Source of the DNA: Luidia sarsii
Taxonomy: Eukaryota > Echinodermata > Asteroidea > Paxillosida > Luidiidae
Length of the DNA: 64,000 bases
Assembly: GCA_949987565.1 (NCBI GenBank)
Contig: OX465105.1
Location: forward strand, 21,459,221 to 21,523,220
Direction of reading: 5' to 3'
Part shown: positions 12,660-24,552 of the stretch, piece after piece
Position numbering within the stretch: position 1 is the stretch's first letter
How the letters are laid out: every line of letters starts with the position of its first letter
Made by a program: the position numbers and the translations under genes
Notes under the pieces: model-generated
Databases searched by the model: none
What the model saw: the letters and a program-made list of their open reading frames with translations, nothing else
Told to the model about the DNA's origin: nothing

Positions 12660-13262
12660 CTTCATGATGGGTGGGGATTAGGGTCCGTGAGGTAGAGGTG
12701 GAGGAGTTGGTTGAAGGGGAGGAGGATGAGGAGGAGGGCAAGGGAAATGCTGCTGATGGGCCTGGTGAGGTAAAAGATAAAGGGGAGAATGGGGAGGATG
12801 ACAGAGAGGGAAAGAGGGTGAGGAGGTTGATAGGGGGAAGGAGAGGAAGGATGAAGATTTGGAGGTTGAGGATGAGAATGATAATGAGGAGGGAGGATTG
12901 ACGAGGAGGATAAGGATGAGGATGGGTGGATAAACAGGATTAGGACATGGATAATGATGAGGGCAAGGATGAGGATGAGGAGGATGAGGAGGATGAGAAG
13001 GGTGAGGAGGATGAGGATCTGAGGATGAGGACCCAAGGAACAGGAGGATGAGGAGGATGAGGATCAAAGGATGAGGATCCGAGGATGAGGGATGAGAAGG
13101 ATGAGAAGGATTGGGAGGATGAGGATGAGTTGGAGGAGGGGGAGGAGAAACAGGAGGATGAGGAAGAGGAGGAGGAGGAGAAGGAGGAGGAGGAGGAGGA
13201 GGAGGAGGAGCAGGAGGAAAATGAGAGGGATGAGGAAGGGGAGGATGGAGATGATGGGTTCC
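12660..13262. repeat. Purine-rich (GAGGAT/GGA)n tract
   Basis: About 600 bp of nearly pure purine on the plus strand, built from irregular gaggatgagg and ggaggagga words. It opens frames on both strands (Glu/Asp-rich or Ser/Pro-rich) that I regard as by-products of the composition. Such tracts can form triplex DNA. Confidence 0.85.
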
Positions 13263-14885
13263 AAATCAAGGAATGTCTAATGCATATTTCTTGCCGTTCG
13301 CATTTCTCATGGTGATCAAGCCAGGAAATCATTAATTTCTATTCACCATCAACTGAATCCATGGTTGCCCGATATGCACAAGCACAGATGCTGATGCGCC
13401 TTGGTAGCCTGTAATTAGCTTCACTACACTAAGCACATAATTCTCAGCAATTGCAAGCAGAGTTTCAATCAGCAAAACTTTGTAAAAAAATAAAATAAAT
13501 GAATGAATGAAAGCCTCGTCTTTAAAGAAATCTCAACAGCCAGAATATGGGGTTCATTACTATGGTGGCTACCCCTTATAGTGACCACAGCATTGGTGAT
13601 GGCTCTCAATTCTACTTTTACTGTCACTGTGATTGGTCAAAGGTTAGATTTAACACTTTGATAACAACTGTACAAAATCTATGATGCCTTTGGTGTTTAC
13701 AAGAAAGCAAGGAAGCCAACAGTACAGTAATTTTGCCAAATGATTTGCACTGTCCGCTAGATCTGTTAGCAGGGGATTACACAAAGACAGGAGAAGCTTC
13801 CGTCACATCCAAGTACGGTATTCTCTGTACATGTGTTGTACATACCCTGCTCCTGGTGCGGCTTGCCACGGTGGAGGCCACTGTTCTGCAGGTACCGAAA
13901 GTGATGCATTCTCGTCGCTATGGCAATGCCTGTCTCCCTTCTTTTACAGAGCGCACATATATTTTGGAAAGAGGTAGCGACAACCTGCACGGCGCACGCT
14001 AGGAGATTTAGCTCTGAGGGGAACAGTGATCACTCCTGCATTCCTTCAGACGATGATGCTCTGCATGTTGCCACAACTATAAGCAATCTCAGCGGCGGTC
14101 TGGTTCGCTTCAAAAGATGACTTCCCCGCATGGGAATTTGAGATTTATTTTATTTTTTTATGAAAGGGAGAATAAACAGTTCGAAGAGAGAGAGAGAGGA
14201 GGCTGCAGTTATCAGCGAGAAAGGCAACAAGGTGGAGCTCATCTCAGCGGAGCATGACAGACAGGCAAGGCGGAGCAATTACGGCGCTCCCATGAAAGGA
14301 GGAGGGAAAGGAAGGGACGGACTACGGACGGGCAGAGAGGGGGAATTGACTTTGTAGGATAATGGAGTGAAGGTTGAATAAACCATCATAATTTTGTCGG
14401 AAGGGGGGAAAAAGGGGAGTGAAAGAAAAAAAAATAAACAATGACTAGGAGGTAGAAAAAGGGCGACTTTAACTTGGGCAGCAATGCCACGGATGGGATA
14501 TCGCTGATTGATGATGAAATTCAATCCCCACTCACGTTTTTATTTGGGGGGGGGGATAAAAATGCAATGATAATCAACTTGGAAACATTACATCATTCTG
14601 CCTAACGCACTTTGCCGCGTAAGGGTATTTTTCCGACGGAGGACAGATTCTTTTCTGGATGCATTTGCATGCACTTGGCAGTCATGATGAATAAATCCAT
14701 AACTTTTTGAGGGGATTATAATACGAAATGCACTTTGTGAAATAGACAGTCATCCTTTGAGGATCTTTATGACTGCTAATGCATCCAACAAGTTCAAGCA
14801 AGCGGTCGTCCTCTCAGTTTGCTTGGACTTCCTCGTCGTGCTCTCCCAAATGCGATTACGTTTGTTTTGTGTAGGCAGCTGTTGT
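13263..14885. other. Noncoding stretch, nothing recognised
   Basis: Only short open frames, without splice or family support. A short AG-rich patch is at about 14160-14210 and a G-run at about 14545-14554. Confidence 0.4.
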
Positions 14886-15511
14886 TGCCAGTGTAGAATT
14901 GTCCAAAGGCAGCCATTGCCAATGTGTAAAAATGTCCAAAGGCATCTATTGCCAGTGTAGCATTGTCCAAAGGCATCCATTGCCAGTGTAGAATTGTCCA
15001 AAGGCAGCCATTGCCAGTGTAGAATTGTCCAAAGGCAGCCATTGCCAGTGTAGATTTGTCCAAAGGCAGCCATTGCCAGTGTAGAATTGTCCAAAGGCAT
15101 CCATTGCCAGTGTAGAATTGTCCAAAGGCAGCCATTGCCAGTGTAGAATTGTCCAAAGGCAGCCATTGCCAGTGTAGAATTGTCCAAAGGCAGCCATTGC
15201 CAGTGTAGAATTGTCCAAAGGCAGCCATTGCCAGTGTCGAATTGTCCAAAGGCAGCCATTGCCAGTGTAGAATTGTCCAAAGGCAGCCATTGCCAGTGTA
15301 GAATTGTCCAAAGGCAACCTTTGCCAGTGTAGAATTATCCAAAGGCAGCCATTGCCAGTGTAGAATTGTCCAAAGGCAGCCATTGCCAGTGTAGAATTGT
15401 CCAAAGGCAGCCATTGCCAGTGTCGAATTGTCCAAAGGCAGCCATTGCCAGTGTAGAATTGTCCAAAGGCAGCCATTGCCAGTGTAGAATTGTCCAAAGG
15501 CAACCTTTGCC
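14886..15511. repeat. 31-bp minisatellite
   Basis: About 20 copies of a 31-bp unit, gccagtgtagaattgtccaa followed by aggcagccatt. Most variation is gcagcc to gcatcc and aatt to cgaatt. The unit is not a multiple of three, so minus-strand frames cycle through WTILHWQWL, PLDNSTLAM and AAFGQFYTG; these are artefacts of the array. Confidence 0.95.
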
Positions 15512-17361
15512 CACTGACATTGCAAGGGAGCACAAATCTACCGTACCTCAAGATTCAATTCCCTTCACGCGACGGACACCCAAAATCCTCCCCTAAACGG
15601 GTCAAAAACCAGAGCATTATCTATCTTTTCCCTGCATCTTCTCTCTCATCCCATTTTCAGTCCAGCTGGGGCCAAACCATTTGACTTGGGCTTGATTAGA
15701 AATCTTCAGTTTCTGTCGAGCCATAGTTTTCAAATGCATAACATAACAGCACCCAACGTAAAAAAAAACCAAACGAAATCTTGGCAGCCATCCTAAGGTA
15801 AGGGGATGATGCAGTACATGGCACAGGTATGTTACACAGCTATACACAGGCTTATTCATTCTTTGCATGACGTACATCAATTACCATATGAGAAGGAATC
15901 TTTTTAAATCCAGATGTGCCCCTCATTCACTCTGCCAGATTCAATTACAAGTCACATCTGCAGGTACTGGAGTCTGGAATACGGATTTTTTTAACAAGCC
16001 AGCCCAAGACCAATGCAATTTGTTTTTTCCCCCATTTTTAGATCGGAGAATGATGAGCTATTGAATTTGCTGTCTTGCAGACAAGATTATGGCTAACATG
16101 GTTACCAGTGCGTTGCAAGGAAATTTATTGGTTGGAAATTCTGAGATTATTAGTTTAACTTGAGGGAAAATCTACTTCCAGTAGATGCAATATACGAAGT
16201 AACGTGACAAACTGCTTATAGACTAACATTACTAAAAGGGACAGCTCAGAAATATAGAGGGTAGAATGATTCTGCCTTTGAGAAATGCTAACTCAGCCAC
16301 TCTTAGGCTCATCGTAGTGCTAACTTTGTATAATAAGAAATGTGTGCAAACTACTTGCTGACTACTCCAAAAGTCCTTTTCGAGTGAACGGCATCGAAAG
16401 TCAGAGTACTGTATTGTCAAATGCATGTCAAAATTATTTTCAACAAATTCATTTCGGGAAACTTTACGGCATGTATTAGAGAATAATCTGTCTGAAGAAA
16501 TTGTCCAACAAATGGTTGTAAATAATGAAAAATCAGGGAATTTGCGTGTCTGTGCGTGTGCTGCAATCACTGTTGGCGCACCATGTGCATGACCTCAAAC
16601 TTTAGAGTTTAGAGGACTAAATGTTTTAATCCTAGCAGCTCCTTTCTCAACCTCAGAAAAAAAAAAATCCTGCAATAGGATTGAAATGTCAAGCCCTCTT
16701 GATTTTGAAGTTTGAAATCTTGATTGAATGAAGATTTTCCGTTTGCTCACAATCCATAAGCTCACAATGTTTGAAGGTGGAGTGCTAGTTTACATACCGT
16801 ATTTTTGTACTGTGAGTTTTCTGACGGTAAGTTATACAGTAAGTTCTGGAAATCCCTTGTACTGTGCTTTGATTTAATGATATGAATAAGAAAGCTCTAT
16901 TTGGAAAACAGAGTCAGCGCAGACAATCCTGAACAGCTACTGTGATTGGTTTGAGACAACATCTAGATGCCCAAATACCATTAAAAAAAGAAGAAGCTAT
17001 AGCCCCTATTCCAATGCTCCAAATCAACTTAGGTGGTATTGGAGCAATACATGTTTTTGGCCTCCACTGTCCAAAATGCAGGGCTTAACTTTAGCAGTGT
17101 CTAGGGTGCTGATTGGCAACAGACCCTGAAGTTCAATTGTGTACAGCAGATGCTGTAAACTAATAAACACATTCACGCACATCTTTATGGGCCTGTGGGA
17201 GACACCTTGTGTGGGTTGATTCCAAAGTGTGCCTGTAATGTTGTTCCAATAAAACTCCAGTCTCAGGTTGCTTTTGTGAGAAGGTTTTATGTTCTTTTGT
17301 TCAATTGTTCTCTCAACCTCTCGTTTTCTCGTTCTCCCATTTGATCGTTCCCTTGTTCGTT
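15512..17361. other. Noncoding stretch with PLE relics
   Basis: No supported gene. Weak PLE tail remains at about 16200-16290 and a clearer relic at 16615-16700. A 112-codon minus frame at 16570-16232 overlaps the first relic and shows no family pattern. Confidence 0.4.
16615..16700. mobile_element. Decayed PLE tail foldback
   Basis: The segments aatcctagcagctcctttct and aataggattgaaatgtcaag face each other across an A-run, matching the foldback arms with losses. Confidence 0.5.
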
Positions 17362-17375
17362 CATTCTCTTATTTG

Positions 17376-17544
17376 ATATGCAAAAATGTTGCAAACTGCT
17401 TACTGACTAAAATTACCAAAATGCAAATCTTAAAAATAAGAGAATGTTAAAATTTAGTGGGCCTGACGTTTCGATCCTAGCAGGACCTTTCTCCTTTGAG
17501 AAAGGTCCTGCTAGGATCGAAACGTCAGGCCCACTAAATTTTAA
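17376..17544. mobile_element. PLE-derived foldback, copy 2, with inverted copy of its target
   Basis: Flanked by a perfect 14-bp target duplication, cattctcttatttg (17362-17375 and 17545-17558). A long antisense arm faces a short sense arm that ends at aaattttaa. Unlike other copies, the long arm has an extra segment, aaataagagaatg (17434-17446), which is the reverse complement of the target duplication. The hammerhead-like block gctaggatcgaaacgtcagg is intact in the sense arm. Confidence 0.9.
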
Positions 17545-17700
17545 CATTCTCTTATTTGCTTATTCTCTTGGTCTGCAGTAATTCCTTCACTCCTTTGTTC
17601 TCTCATTCTCTATTTCTCTTGTTCGCTCCTCCCGTCCTCCCTCCTTCCCCAAATTCTTTCTCTATCTGGGTGTCTTTCTCCTCTCTATTTCCCTTTATCT

Positions 17701-18190
17701 CTATCTATCTGTGTGTACCTCTCTCCCTCACTTCATCTATTCCTGGCTCTACAGTATATCCCTCTCTGTCTATCTATCTGTGTGTACCTCTCTCCCTCAC
17801 TTCATCTATTCCTGGCTCTACAGTATATCCCTCTCTGTCTATCTATCTGTGTGTACCTCTCTCCCTCACTTCATCTATTCCTGGCTCTACAGTATATCCC
17901 TCTCTGTCTATCTACCTGTGTGTACCTCTCTCCCTCACTTCATCTATTCCTGGCTCTACAGTATATCCCTCTCTGTCTATCTATCTGTGTGTACCTCTCT
18001 CCCTCACTTCATCTATTCCTGGCTCTACAGTATATCCCTCTCTGTCTATCTATCTGTGTGTACCTCCCTCCCTCACTTCATCTATTCCTGGCTCTACAGT
18101 ATATCCCTCTCTGTCTATCTATTTGTGTGTACCTCTCTCCCTCACTTCATCTATTCCTGGCTCTACAGTATATCCCTCTCTGTCTTTCCA
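17701..18190. repeat. 69-bp minisatellite, seven copies
   Basis: The word gtgtgtacct recurs at exact 69-bp steps (17711, 17780, 17849, 17918, 17987, 18056, 18125). Copies differ by single bases only. Because 69 is a multiple of three, all three plus frames stay open and give 23-residue repeats; a 248-codon frame over the array is not credible as a gene. Confidence 0.95.
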
Positions 18191-18270
18191 TCTTCCTCTC
18201 CTTTCTCACCAATTTCAATTGGCAGTTCACCATTTATGCTTCATGATTGCTGTAGCCAGCTTAGGGCGTA

Positions 18271-18453
18271 CAGTGGAACATTGCTATAATGAACGTCGAT
18301 AATTATACCGATCCATTCGGCTATAACGAACATACTCTTTGGCTCCCTATTTTTGTGTACACAATACCTGGCTACAACTGCCATAATGAACGATCACTAT
18401 ACTGAACTATTTTCATGGATCCCAGGATGTTCATTGTAGTTGTTGCTTCACTG
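18271..18453. mobile_element. pogo/Tigger-like MITE
   Basis: Inverted ends cagtggaacattgctataat and, complemented from the right end, cagtgaagcaacaactacaa, both continuing into an atgaac word. TA dinucleotides at 18269-18270 and 18454-18455 fit a TA target duplication. The interior repeats the words ataacgaac and ataatgaac. The 183-bp length has no room for a transposase. Confidence 0.75.
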
Positions 18454-19574
18454 TACAGAATGTTCACTATGAAGAAGAATGGAATGAAAATTAAACTTTG
18501 CGCCAGTTCTTGGAGTAATCAAACCTGCCGTGGGAACATCCCCCTCTTCTTGACGGTGTCCATAAGAATTTGTTACCTATCTATCTGTGATTACCTCCAA
18601 CATCCACCATTATACAACGGTTTCAGTTCAAAATGGATATGCTTTACAAACGAAAAATGAGAAAACTAGCCAACCAAAATTAGGTTAGTTTAGCAAGAAT
18701 CTAATTGCAAAACCAATTTCGGAATCAAGTAAGGAAATATTATGTGCATCTGCGAACGTGAGTAAGTTTTCTTGTATGTCCAACTAACAAGGCCTTGCAT
18801 CGCATCATTGAATAACAGAGATAGAGGTCATGTCATCTGATTTTGTGCTCCATCCAAAGGTTTCAAAATCAAATTTACTGACTAAAGCCGGTGTTTCCGC
18901 AGGGTGTACGTGCGGAAGAATTACAAAATAAGTCCTGTGGGAATGCCGGGTAAGTACATGTAATACCACAACCTCGATGAAAAATTAACAGTAACAAGGC
19001 CAACTGATGCGTCAGCAGAAGATTTCCGCTCACCTAGGGGTGCCTACGGTAACTATATTAGGCTGAAGAAGTTGTGGCCATGCTGTAAAATGCTTCCGTT
19101 TCATGTATTACGTCACCGCTACACACTAATTCCTCATTGAAGTGCGAAAAGTGATGTGTGGTACCCAGACTCTATCAATCCACTGGCTACTCAAGGTATT
19201 CACTGTTTACACAGCTCACATACTACTTGTAAACAAATCGCATGATACATGTGATTCAATTGTGAAAAATAGCAGACATGGTAATTTTTCTTAATGTTTT
19301 TAACTGGTAGAGCTGCACTTGTTTGTGTCGGAGAGCCTGTGGAAGAGACAACGGGTGACCTACAAGATGGAGATTTTTGTATCTTTCTAAATTGATGGGC
19401 CCTCGCTTCGTTTGAGATCTTTCAATGTCAAGTGGTTTATCCTTTACTGTAAAACAAAATTTCACGTGTACAGTGAGGCCACTACTGCACTAAGTAGTAG
19501 TAATCAGTGGAGCAGACTGAAAGGTGCCTGACTGAACAACAATCGGACTACTGGTTCAACCATATAACCCCCAA
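18454..19574. other. Noncoding stretch, nothing recognised
   Basis: No open frame with family or splice support and no clear repeat was found. Confidence 0.35.
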
Positions 19575-19962
19575 GTTACTCTCCGCTCACAATCAAAGAA
19601 CTTACTAGTACCATGTAATGCAAAGACCAAGTCCTATGGAGGAAGGGCGTTTCAAATAATTGCTCCGGAACTATAGAACTCATTACCACAGTACTTGCGA
19701 GATGAATCCAGTTTGGATTCATTTAAAACAAAACTTAAAACATACCTATTTATTCAAACCTAAAACAAACATCACAGGTCCACACAAAGTGAGCTTATAA
19801 GCTAAGCTAATGTAATCATTATTTTTCTTGTAGATTTTGTCAATGTTTGTAATTGTGTTTGTACTATAATCAGAATAACTGCATTGTAAAGCGCACTGAG
19901 GTAGGCTTTCAGTTACGAAATGCGCTATATAAAAGAGACTTTATTATTATTATTACTGCGTA
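19575..19962 (+). mobile_element. Decayed LINE 3' end (CR1/L2/Jockey-like)
   Basis: The plus strand decodes as GGRAFQIIAPEL*NSLPQY, followed by LRDESSLDSFKTKLKTYLF and a stop. This is the typical C-terminal end of the second open frame of CR1, L2 and Jockey-group LINEs, where a Trp codon in APELWNSLP has become TAG. After a short 3' region come gcgctatataaaagagact and a ttattatta tail, also typical of the group. The rest of the element is missing. Confidence 0.85.
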
Positions 19963-21127
19963 TTTGCCGTATATAGAAACCTTATTTCTGCGAAATTTTA
20001 TTGAGCACAGTGACCTCAGTGTGGGGGATTTTACCAGCCACTTTCTGGAGAAAAAAAAAAAGTCCCATGGGAAAACGGCTTTAGATAAAAGAAAAATATC
20101 CATATTTTACCCCCGGTATAAGCGGATAGGCAGAAAGCAAGGCTTTATTTTCATTGAAAGTTCACTTTGGTCCATAAAGGTTCATCAGGATTAAGTTTCC
20201 ATTGGCCTCAATTACTCAGATGCTGTAAATGATATACGGTCAAATTCTTACCAAAAGCTACATGTATCTGCCAAAGCTGCAAAGGGCAATCTGTAACCAC
20301 AATATATACGGTTTCGTTGTTTGACAAATTTTGTATTTAACTGCTCAGTGGCATAGAATACCTTGTAGAAATATATTCTCACAGAAAGCACAATTTAATA
20401 TGCTCCTGATATTTCCAACATTCAACACAATGTGCAAGCATTCTTCATGATCTTGTACCTGCATAATGCAGAGATATATGTGACATGGACTGTTCAAAGC
20501 ATTCTTGTCTAGTACAAATGCATTATTCATGAATATGGCATGAACGAAAGCATCCTTGTTCATGCATGATTCATATATGTGACGAGTGAGGTACACTTAT
20601 TCATGCATTATTCATGTAACAACTCAATCCATCAAGGACGCCTGAGCAGCCCACAGTGGATAACGAAATATTATTTCCCTGAACAGAAGAGGGCGCCATT
20701 TACTGAGTGAGGTAGATCTCTCATTTGCGACTAAGTATCAAAAGATGGCAGTATTCAGAGGAGTACTGTCCAAGTGTCCGTGGAACTTCCATCTTTAGCC
20801 ATACAGGCTATTGGCTGTAGAGGCTATATGGGTCTGGTTCCAAAGTTCCAAAATTGTCAACTACATGTAGAGCGGTCAAACCAATGGTCAATCACACAAT
20901 TTCAATCGGCCTGAAACTTAGTTTAGTAGTCATTGGGGCCTGGGAAATTATTTAACATCTATTTTTCCTTTACTGCAGATGGCCAGCTAGCTATAGGCCA
21001 CTAAACCCACAGGTTCAAGTGGCCTGGACCTGGCTCTAGGACCACTATGAGCAACATGGGGCCCTGCTACAGTATGCTATACTCCACAGACTCAGGGCTT
21101 ATGATGAGGAATGGAGAAATGTCTTAC

Positions 21128-21265
21128 CATTCTGCTGGCCATGTCCTGCGAGGCGTCCACCGTTCGCGGGGCGTCTGCTTGGCGGACTGCCAGCGCTGGA
21201 CTTTGGAGGGACCCCCTTCACGCTGTCCAGCTCAGTGCCACCTTCCTCATCCATCACGTCCCCAT
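21128..21265 (-). CDS. Exon 9 of the acidic repeat-motif gene
   Basis: Minus-strand exon from acceptor ctctcaaag/at at 21266 to a strong donor aatg/gtaaga at 21127. It is 138 nt and phase 1 at both ends, matching its neighbours. It encodes GDVMDEEGGTELDSVKG, then PPKSSAGSPPSRRPANGG, an acidic start and a basic Ser/Pro-rich end that is probably disordered. The frame is open throughout. The ELDSV word resembles the core of the repeated acidic motif found in exons 5 to 8. It follows exon 8 after a 540-bp intron. Confidence 0.65.
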
Positions 21266-21622
21266 CTTTGAGAGAATTTGTATTAGAAACTTACTACTGT
21301 GGGTAGTCTTACTTGGGAAACCATTAATAGACTTGTATTCAAGTTGGAGTCATGTTCACAAAGGTTGAGTCTCGACTAGTCTATGTCACAACTCACCTTT
21401 ACAAAGTCAGTGCTGTATTGGAAAACACATTTCCAAATGTTTGACTGTTTTCTCAAAAGTTTTAGAAAGTAACTTCATCAACCCATGTACCCCAAGACTC
21501 CAAGATCCCTTTGATCTCACCCTAGTCTACCTGCCAGCATTTGTCTTTTGTCTTTTTTAACTGATCAATGTCACAATTACTTACCCCTCCCCATCTCTTT
21601 CCGCCCTTGTCAGATCATTCGG

Positions 21623-21673
21623 TCTTTGAGAAAGGTCCTGCTAGCTACATGTAGGATCGAAAGGTCCGTCCCT
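21623..21673 (+). mobile_element. PLE tail fragment
   Basis: The sense-arm sequence tctttgagaaaggtcctgct is followed by an 8-bp insertion and then aggatcgaaaggtccg. It lies inside the intron between exons 9 and 8. Confidence 0.55.
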
Positions 21674-21805
21674 CTTCTGTTTTCTGATTCACATTTTGGT
21701 CATACAAGTCAGTTTGCCAAATGTTTAGTCGGTGAGCAATTTCCAACATTTGTTCATATCAGTCTGCTCAATGCATAATTGTCACTATTCAGGAAGAATC
21801 GTTAC

Positions 21806-21943
21806 CATGGCGACGCGAGCGCCGCATCTTCTCCAGCTTCTTCTGGCGGCGAATGGCCTGGAACTTCCTCTCCACCTCCTCCATCTGCTCCGGGTCCAGA
21901 TCACTCTGATCCCCAAACTCATCAAAGAGCCTCACCTCTGGAC
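21806..21943 (-). CDS. Exon 8 of the acidic repeat-motif gene
   Basis: Acceptor ctactttag/gt at 21944 and donor ccatg/gtaacg at 21805 give a 138-nt exon, phase 1 at both ends. It encodes PEVRLFDEFGDQSDLDPEQM then EEVERKFQAIRRQKKLEKMR, a strongly charged helix ending in a basic cluster (RRSRRH). The SDLDPEQMEEVERKF segment fits the repeated motif. The donor is weaker than the others; reading through it would give a stop after HGNDSS (about 21786), so an alternative short C-terminus is possible. The next exon joins in frame, which favours splicing. Confidence 0.75.
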
Positions 21944-22327
21944 CTAAAGTAGCGATAGTGAAAAAAAAAAGCAGCCAATTATCATTAGTGCGGACATCCA
22001 TTTCAGTGCACATCCAGGGACATCAAGCATGATCAATGTTTGTATGAATGAGGCAATTCATCCGCACAGCAAAAAAGATGAGTTTCGAAAATGTCAACTT
22101 GAAAGTTGGTAACATTTTATGCTCGTCTTTAAAGGTGTAAAATGTAGCATTCTTGTGATACATGGCGGTCTTTTAAAAACTTGAAGTGATACAGATTTCA
22201 GCCTCAATGCTTTCACTACGGAGTTTATTGGCTTGTCGGCCGGAAGTGCCCTTTGCTTGAGCAGCTGTGAGTGGCTTGTCATAGGGAAAAAAATAAGGTG
22301 TAATTTTATGTTATGCCGCTGTAAATT

Positions 22328-22382
22328 TGTTAGATTTGCACTTTGGTCATTTACTGTATTAGTCAGTAAGAAGTTTGCAACA
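22328..22382 (+). mobile_element. PLE tail fragment
   Basis: The words agatttgcactttggtcat and gtcagtaagaagtttgcaac match the 3' end of the PLE tail in sense. It is intronic and adjoins a younger foldback. Confidence 0.6.
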
Positions 22383-22449
22383 GGTCGGAAGGCATAATAC
22401 TGTTATAGGTATCAGACTACACATTGTCTTCCTAACAGAATGAGAGGAG

Positions 22450-22624
22450 TGGTATACAAAAATGTTGCAAACTGCTTACTGACTAAAATTACCAAAATGC
22501 AAATCATAAAATTAAGTGGGCCTGACGTTTCGATCCTAGCAGGGCCTTTCTCAAAGGCGGAGACTCTGCCTTTGAGAAAGGTCCTGCTAGGATCGAAACG
22601 TCAGGCCCACTAAATTTTATGATT
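22450..22624. mobile_element. PLE-derived foldback, copy 3
   Basis: Target duplication agaatgagaggag, 13 bp and perfect, at 22437-22449 and 22625-22637. A full antisense arm begins gtatacaaaaatgttgc. A sense arm ends at aaattttatgatt. Both arms share a private variant (ttatgatt where other copies have ttaagatt), which shows that one arm was copied from the other. It is inserted in the intron between exons 8 and 7. Confidence 0.9.
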
Positions 22625-22752
22625 AGAATGAGAGGAGAATGAATCAAGCTGCTGCTCTATTTCCGAATAGAGAGCAACTTTTAGTCATCCAAGAGCCACT
22701 ATTTGGTAGACCACTACGTGGGGGTGGAGGGAAATTTCAGAGACGTGAGTAC

Positions 22753-22998
22753 CTTTCATCAGGGCCTCCTGGAACTTCTGGTGGACCATGCCCGTCTCCA
22801 CTGACTCCAGGTCGCTGGCAATGGTCACCTGGTCAAAGCTCTTGACCGGCACGCCGGCCAGCTGCTTGACCATCAGGGAGCGGAACCGCTGCTCGTACTC
22901 CTCCGTCTGGATGGACTCGGGGTCGCTCTGGGCGTTGGCCGCCCGGCCAGCGGCCGGAACATAGCTCAGAGTCGCAAAGCCGGGGGAGGCGGTGCGCT
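22753..22998 (-). CDS. Exon 7 of the acidic repeat-motif gene
   Basis: Acceptor cctggcag/agcgc at 22999 and donor gaaag/gtactc at 22752 define 246 nt, phase 1 at both ends. GC content and codon use are far above the flanking DNA. It holds two motif copies: SDPESIQTEEYEQRFRSLMV (about residues 24-43 of the exon) and SDLESVETGMVHQKFQEALM (about residues 60-79), separated by KQLAGVPVKSFDQVTIA. The N-terminal part is Ala/Pro-rich. The paired motifs predict short amphipathic helices that could bind a partner protein; that is inference. Confidence 0.82.
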
Positions 22999-23679
22999 CT
23001 GCCAGGGTAAAACGCCGGTCATTATCGAGAAGGCAGAATTGAAGAAAAAAAGGAGGCTGGGGGATGAATTCAACTAGAATTCAACTAAGCTCTGGCTAGA
23101 ATGGTGTGGAAGGAGACTTCAACATGGATAACTGAAAGGGAAGCCGTTGTCCTAATCCTTAACAGACTTGAAAAAAGAAAAGAAAAACAAATTGATGATC
23201 ATTATGAGTTATTGCACCATCACAAGCCACGTACAGTATATCATTGTATATTGTGATCTACAAGAATGAATCCTAACAATTAGACAGCATTCTCTAGTAT
23301 AGTAACACATTTATCCACACAGCAGAAAAGATGCATTTTTAAAAATAGCACTCAGAAAGTTTGTAACTTTTTTCAAAACAGATTTGTATCTGGTAGCATT
23401 CTAGTGCTTATCATAATCAGCAAATCATACACACTGATTTAAAACTTTACGAGGTTAAGGGCACAAAATATATTTAAAGAATGTAACAAAAATAACCAGG
23501 AAATGGTCAGAAGGAGTATCTTCGCTTGGATTTACCAATTCATGAGAATGCCGCTGGTGAGAATCTGCACGATATGGAGTGGGTTATGCAGTGCAGCAAT
23601 GTGAGAAAAAAAGCAGCAATTTGCTGAATTTGATCGGGCCACAGAAATTGCGCGAGTGCGTGTGAAGTGTGCATCTTAC
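22999..23679. other. Intron between exons 7 and 6
   Basis: 681 bp, AT-rich, with no repeat that I recognise. It starts with a consensus donor (gtaaga) and ends with acceptor ccctggcag on the minus strand. Confidence 0.7.
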
Positions 23680-24552
23680 CCATCACCCTGGCCACCTCAA
23701 AATGCCCCTCGTACTCCTCCGTCCTAATGGAGTCCGAACCCAGGTCGCTCTCGGCGACCGGCTTGCGCACGTACATGTACTCCGGCAGGCCGCTTGGCGC
23801 GGACGTTGCCATGGTGATGCTCCGCTTCTTGCTCTTGGGCTTGCCGCGCCGTCCCACGGCGGGAACCGTCAGGCGATCGATCTTAGCGGGCGCAGCGGCT
23901 GCCGCGAGCGGAGCGGTCTGCCCTCGGAGGCGGTGACCGCCGGGAGTCTTCGCCGACGAGATGCCCGCCGCCCGGGACAAGGGTCGGCGGTGGACGAGGG
24001 TCTCTTGGAAGAAGTGCTCAAAGTCCTCGGTCGCTATGGAGTCGGCATCGGCGCCCCGGCCCGCTCTGCGGTGCTCCTGGAAGGATTGGCCACTCCTCCC
24101 GGGCAGCGATGCAAGAGCGCCCCCAATGTGTCCTCTTGCGTCGGCATGCCCCGTCCCGTTCAATTTCCCAGCGCCGCTACCCCGCTTCGGACGGTCGGTA
24201 CGCTGTTCGCGTCGCGATTGGTGGTCACGACTCCGCTCCAGGGCAGACGTCTCCTCAAACTCGTCACTCCGCGAGTCGGACAGAGCCATGGAGACCATCT
24301 CCTGGATGCGCGAGGATATTGAATCCGGCGCCTCATCAGGATCCTCCTCGTCAGTCTCCGACGAGATGCCGCCACCATTCTGGCTGGCCTCCTCATCGGG
24401 ACTTGCCACATCAGCTGGTTCCCCGCCATCACTGTAGCCCTCCTCGGCGGGGACCGCCGGTACCCCGTAGTGATTCGGCGGCGGCTGCACATCGCGGGCG
24501 TTTGAAGCAGTGTGGGAATGCTGTGAGGATGGGGTGGTGTCAGTGTCCGAAT
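23680..24552 (-). CDS. Exon 6, large central exon of the acidic repeat-motif gene
   Basis: 873 nt from acceptor ctactcacag/at at 24553 to donor gatgg/gtaaga at 23679, phase 1 at both ends, 291 residues with no stop in a GC-rich block. The first 75 residues are acidic and rich in Ser, Pro and Asp. Motif copies lie at about 77-91 (DSISSRIQEMVSMAL), 171-187 (DSIATEDFEHFFQETLV) and 274-290 (DSIRTEEYEGHFEVARV), nearly 100 residues apart. Between them are Arg-rich disordered linkers, including a basic cluster GRRGKPKSKKR (234-244) that could be a nuclear signal. I do not recognise the family; no enzymatic or membrane segment is visible. Confidence 0.82.

Noticed and set aside
12662..13332. Acidic or Ser-rich frames in the purine-rich tract
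   Set aside because: Composition-driven, open on both strands, no splice sites consistent with the neighbouring gene.
14750..15551. Minus frames of 176-243 codons with WTILHWQWL-like repeats
   Set aside because: All three frames are open because the 31-bp unit lacks stops; the peptide cycles through the frames.
17556..18302. 248-codon plus frame with hydrophobic 23-residue repeats
   Set aside because: It is the translation of the 69-bp minisatellite; all frames are open and no start or splice context is convincing.
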